Below, one piece after another: positions 13,065 to 15,409 of a stretch of 15,409 bases of DNA. The notes under the pieces were generated by a model, which ran no database searches, was not told the origin of the DNA, and saw nothing but the letters and a program-made list of their open reading frames with translations. The stretch's first letter is position 1. Every line of letters begins with the position of its first letter. The position numbers and the translations under genes were made by a program. This DNA is from JBOGWA01 sp050693155 (GTDB lineage Bacteria > Actinomycetota > UBA4738 > CALAEC01): NCBI GenBank assembly GCA_050693155.1, contig JBOGWA010000127.1, positions 1 through 15,409 of the forward strand, given 5' to 3'.

Positions 13065-14522
13065 ATGGCGACGACGATGAATCGGCAGCGGATGTTCGTC
13101 GGCGGAGACTGGGTGGAGGGCTCAACCGACGAGGCGCTTCCGGTCGTAAACCCGGCGACCGGTGACACGATCGCGGAGATCCCGCGGGCATCCGAGGAGG
13201 ATGTCGACCGAGCCGTTGCAGCCGCCCAGAAGGCATTCGACGAGGTCTGGGCCGACACGACCCCTAGCGAGCGGCAGGCGATGCTCTTGAAGCTTGCCGA
13301 CATGATCGACGAGCACGCCGATGAGGTCGGTCGCCTCGAATCGGAGAACGTCGGAAAGCCTCTCGCATCCGTCATGACCGACGAGATGCCGGTTCTGACG
13401 GATCACCTGCGGTTCTTTGCCGGAGCCGCCCGCACGATGTCGGGACTTCCCGCGGGCGAGTACTTCAAGGCCGACGGGACGCTTTACACCAGCATGCTCC
13501 GACGAGAGCCGATCGGGGTAGTGGGGCTGATCGCGCCATGGAACTACCCGCTCTGGATGTCGATCTGGAAGTTCGGGCCTGCGCTCGCAGCCGGAAACAC
13601 CGTGATCGTGAAGCCGTCGGAGTGGACGCCGCTCACCATGCTTCGAGTCGCGGGGTTGGCCGCCGACATCTTCCCGCCCGGTGTGTTCAACGTCATCACC
13701 GGCGACGGCGAGCCGACCGGAGCGGCGATCGTGAAGCATCCCGGCGTGGGCATGGTCTCCATTACCGGCGAGGTGACGACCGGGAAGGCGGTGGCGAGGG
13801 CGGCCGCGGACACGCTCAAGCGCGTCCACCTGGAGCTTGGTGGCAAGGCGCCGGTTGTCGTCTTCGACGACGCAAACCTCGAGTCCTCGGTGGAGTGGAT
13901 CAAAATCGCCGGATACTTCAATGCGGGGCAGGATTGCACGGCGGCGACTCGTGTCCTCGCTGGACCGGGCATCTACGACGATCTGCTCGGCGCGCTCGTT
14001 CCGGCCGTCGAATCGCTCACCGTCGGTGACCCTCTCGCCGATGGCACGGAGATGGGTCCCGTCGTCTCGAAGGAGCAGCTCGAACGCGTCTCGGGGTTCG
14101 TCGACCGCGCCCGGGATGGGGGAGCGAAGGTGCTCACCGGCGGGGAGTCGCTGGACGGAGCCGGCTTCTTCTACAAGCCCACCGTGATCACGGGCATCGA
14201 TCAGAGCGCCGAGATCGTGCAGCGCGAAGTGTTCGGACCCGTCGTCACGGTCCAGCGGTTCGAGGACGACGATCAGGCCCTCGCGTGGGCGAACGACGTC
14301 GACTACGGGCTCGCGGCGTCCGTGTGGACGAGGGACGTGGGGCGGGCGTTGAACGCCGCCCGAAAGCTCCGGTTCGGAACGGTGTGGATCAACACTCACA
14401 TCCCGCTTACCCCCGAGATGCCTCACGGCGGCTTCAAGCAGAGTGGCTACGGAAAGGACATGTCCGTGTACTCGCTGGAGCACTACACCGAGCTGAAGCA
14501 CGTGATGGCGGCGATTGACTAA
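13065..14522 (+). CDS. patD: Gamma-aminobutyraldehyde dehydrogenase (PatD/YdcW type)
   Basis: A 485-residue NAD(P)-dependent aldehyde dehydrogenase, predicted to oxidise 4-aminobutanal to GABA. Family landmarks: APWNYPLWM with the oxyanion Asn160, VIVKPSEWTPL with Lys183, the general base Glu257 in LELGGKAP, and the catalytic Cys291 in NAGQDCTAATR. The C-terminal stretch MPHGGFKQSGYGKDMSVYSLEHYTELKHVM, together with NAGQDCTAA and SVWTRDVGRA, resembles E. coli PatD (YdcW) more than succinate-semialdehyde or betaine-aldehyde enzymes. Its position directly after a YdcSTUV-like importer repeats the E. coli ydcSTUVW order and supports this. AAGGAGGGG precedes the ATG by about five bases. An own promoter with operator O4 and a structured leader lies upstream. 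Related omega-aminoaldehydes (3-aminopropanal, 4-guanidinobutanal) are possible alternative substrates. Confidence 0.88.
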   Translation: MATTMNRQRMFVGGDWVEGSTDEALPVVNPATGDTIAEIPRASEEDVDRAVAAAQKAFDEVWADTTPSERQAMLLKLADMIDEHADEVGRLESENVGKPLASVMTDEMPVLTDHLRFFAGAARTMSGLPAGEYFKADGTLYTSMLRREPIGVVGLIAPWNYPLWMSIWKFGPALAAGNTVIVKPSEWTPLTMLRVAGLAADIFPPGVFNVITGDGEPTGAAIVKHPGVGMVSITGEVTTGKAVARAAADTLKRVHLELGGKAPVVVFDDANLESSVEWIKIAGYFNAGQDCTAATRVLAGPGIYDDLLGALVPAVESLTVGDPLADGTEMGPVVSKEQLERVSGFVDRARDGGAKVLTGGESLDGAGFFYKPTVITGIDQSAEIVQREVFGPVVTVQRFEDDDQALAWANDVDYGLAASVWTRDVGRALNAARKLRFGTVWINTHIPLTPEMPHGGFKQSGYGKDMSVYSLEHYTELKHVMAAID

Positions 14523-15409
14523 GGGGCCTCCCATCGACACGAAACCGTTCCTCGTTGCGGGCGACCGGCGCTTCGGCCAGGGGACCTTTGAGGTTCGGAG
14601 CCCCTTCGACGACCGGGTCGTGGCGGAGATCGCGACACCAACCGATGCGGATGTCGACGACGCCCTCCAGGCCGCGGCCGACACGTTCGAGGAGTCCAGG
14701 CGTCTCCCGGCACATGTTCGGGCCGAGGCGTTGGCGCACGTCTCGCGCCGGCTCGCCGAGAGGGGGGATGCCGTCGCTGAACTGATCGCGCGCGAGGGCG
14801 GGAAGCCGCTCAAGTGGTCGAAAGTCGAGGCGACTAGGGCCGTTGCGACCTTCCGTTGGGCATCAGAAGAGATCCGCCGGCAGAGCGGCGAGCTCCTGCG
14901 TCTCGACGTCGACCAGGCCGCCGGGAGCAGAATCGGCATCATCCGGCGGTTCCCGTACGGTCCCGTCCTCGGCATCTCCCCGTTCAACTTCCCGGTGAAC
15001 CTCGTCGCGCACAAGGTGGCGCCCGCGATCGCCGTCGGGGCGCCCATCGTCGTCAAGCCGGCGACGGCGACGCCGCTCGGAGCCTTGCTGCTGGGGGAGC
15101 TCGTCGGCGAGACCGAGCTGCCCGCCGGAATGATCTCCGTGTTGCCGATGTCGGGCTCCCGGGCGGAGCCCCTCGTAACCGACCCGCGGATCAAGAAGGT
15201 CACCTTCACCGGCTCCGACGAGGTTGGATGGCGGCTGAAGGGTCTCGATCCGAAGAAGCGGTTCACGTTGGAGCTCGGCGGGAACGCCGGCGTGATCGTG
15301 CACTCCGACGCCGACCTCGACCACGCGGCGGCCAGGATTGCCTTCGGTGGGTACTACCAGGCGGGCCAGTCCTGCATCTCCGTGCAACGCGTTCTGATTC
15401 ACGCACCGG
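14515..15409 (+). CDS. NAD(P)-dependent aldehyde dehydrogenase, partial at the 3' end
   Basis: 298 codons are present before the window ends; the enzyme is expected to be about 470-480 residues. Counting from the TTG at 14515, landmarks are SPFNFPVNLVAHKVAP (oxyanion Asn158), VVKPATATPLG (Lys181), FTGSDEVG (231-238), Glu253 in TLELGGNAGVIV and the nucleophile Cys287 in AGQSCISVQR. This looks more like the lactaldehyde/GapN-like and phosphonoacetaldehyde dehydrogenase branch than GabD proper. By context it is a candidate for oxidising succinate semialdehyde from the GabT step, but that is inference. The start is odd: a TGA at 14503 closes the frame upstream, and the only canonical start is TTG 14515, overlapping patD by eight bases. 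An ATC at 14533, with AAGGGG before it, sits where the family usually begins. Confidence 0.85.
   Translation, partial: MTKGPPIDTKPFLVAGDRRFGQGTFEVRSPFDDRVVAEIATPTDADVDDALQAAADTFEESRRLPAHVRAEALAHVSRRLAERGDAVAELIAREGGKPLKWSKVEATRAVATFRWASEEIRRQSGELLRLDVDQAAGSRIGIIRRFPYGPVLGISPFNFPVNLVAHKVAPAIAVGAPIVVKPATATPLGALLLGELVGETELPAGMISVLPMSGSRAEPLVTDPRIKKVTFTGSDEVGWRLKGLDPKKRFTLELGGNAGVIVHSDADLDHAAARIAFGGYYQAGQSCISVQRVLIHAP

Noticed and set aside
13122..15266. A 714-codon open frame on the minus strand
   Set aside because: Antisense to both aldehyde dehydrogenases, whose catalytic Cys and Glu motifs are intact on the plus strand.
1..15409. CRISPR arrays, insertion sequences, tRNA or rRNA genes
   Set aside because: None seen on either strand: no regularly spaced direct repeats, no transposase-like frame, no tRNA cloverleaf or rRNA stretch recognised by eye.

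Overview
The window is G+C-rich (roughly two-thirds by eye) and gene-dense, with GTG starts, 1-8 base gene overlaps and, apparently, a leaderless regulator mRNA. This suits Actinomycetota or a similar high-GC lineage, but there is no rRNA, tRNA or housekeeping marker to fix the taxon. All complete genes fit one theme: uptake of polyamines or related amines and their breakdown through aminobutyraldehyde and GABA towards succinate.

Layout. Left arm (minus strand, 6857 to 1): one tightly packed operon read away from the centre. It runs gabT-like aminotransferase, PotA-type ATPase, Tat-type lipoprotein binding protein (PotD family), two permeases (PotB and PotC types), a glutamate-semialdehyde-aminomutase-like class III aminotransferase, and the first 45 codons of a Rossmann-fold dehydrogenase cut by the window edge. 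Centre (6858-7045): a 188-base divergent control region with two perfect palindromes. Right arm (plus strand, 7046 to 15409): a PucR-family regulator, a second complete ABC importer (ATPase, Sec lipoprotein, two permeases) closely resembling E. coli YdcSTUV, then a gamma-aminobutyraldehyde dehydrogenase (PatD/YdcW type) and a second aldehyde dehydrogenase cut by the right edge. The order importer-then-patD repeats the E. coli ydcSTUV-ydcW arrangement.

How it works together (inference). The two importers bring in diamines or polyamines. PatD oxidises 4-aminobutanal to GABA, the GabT-like enzyme makes succinate semialdehyde, and the last aldehyde dehydrogenase is a candidate for the final oxidation. 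No recognisable putrescine aminotransferase (PatA) is present. That step may lie outside the window or be done by one of the two class III aminotransferases.

Regulation is the most striking point. A 6-3-6 inverted repeat, TGTACG-N3-CGTACA or a close variant, occurs in the gap ahead of every transcription unit: twice in the divergent region, once directly after pucR and ahead of the ydc operon, and once ahead of patD. I propose it is the operator of the locus's PucR-family regulator. Two RNA-level elements are also visible: a 13-bp GC hairpin between the binding-protein and permease genes, and a long nested hairpin in the patD leader ending just before its ribosome binding site.
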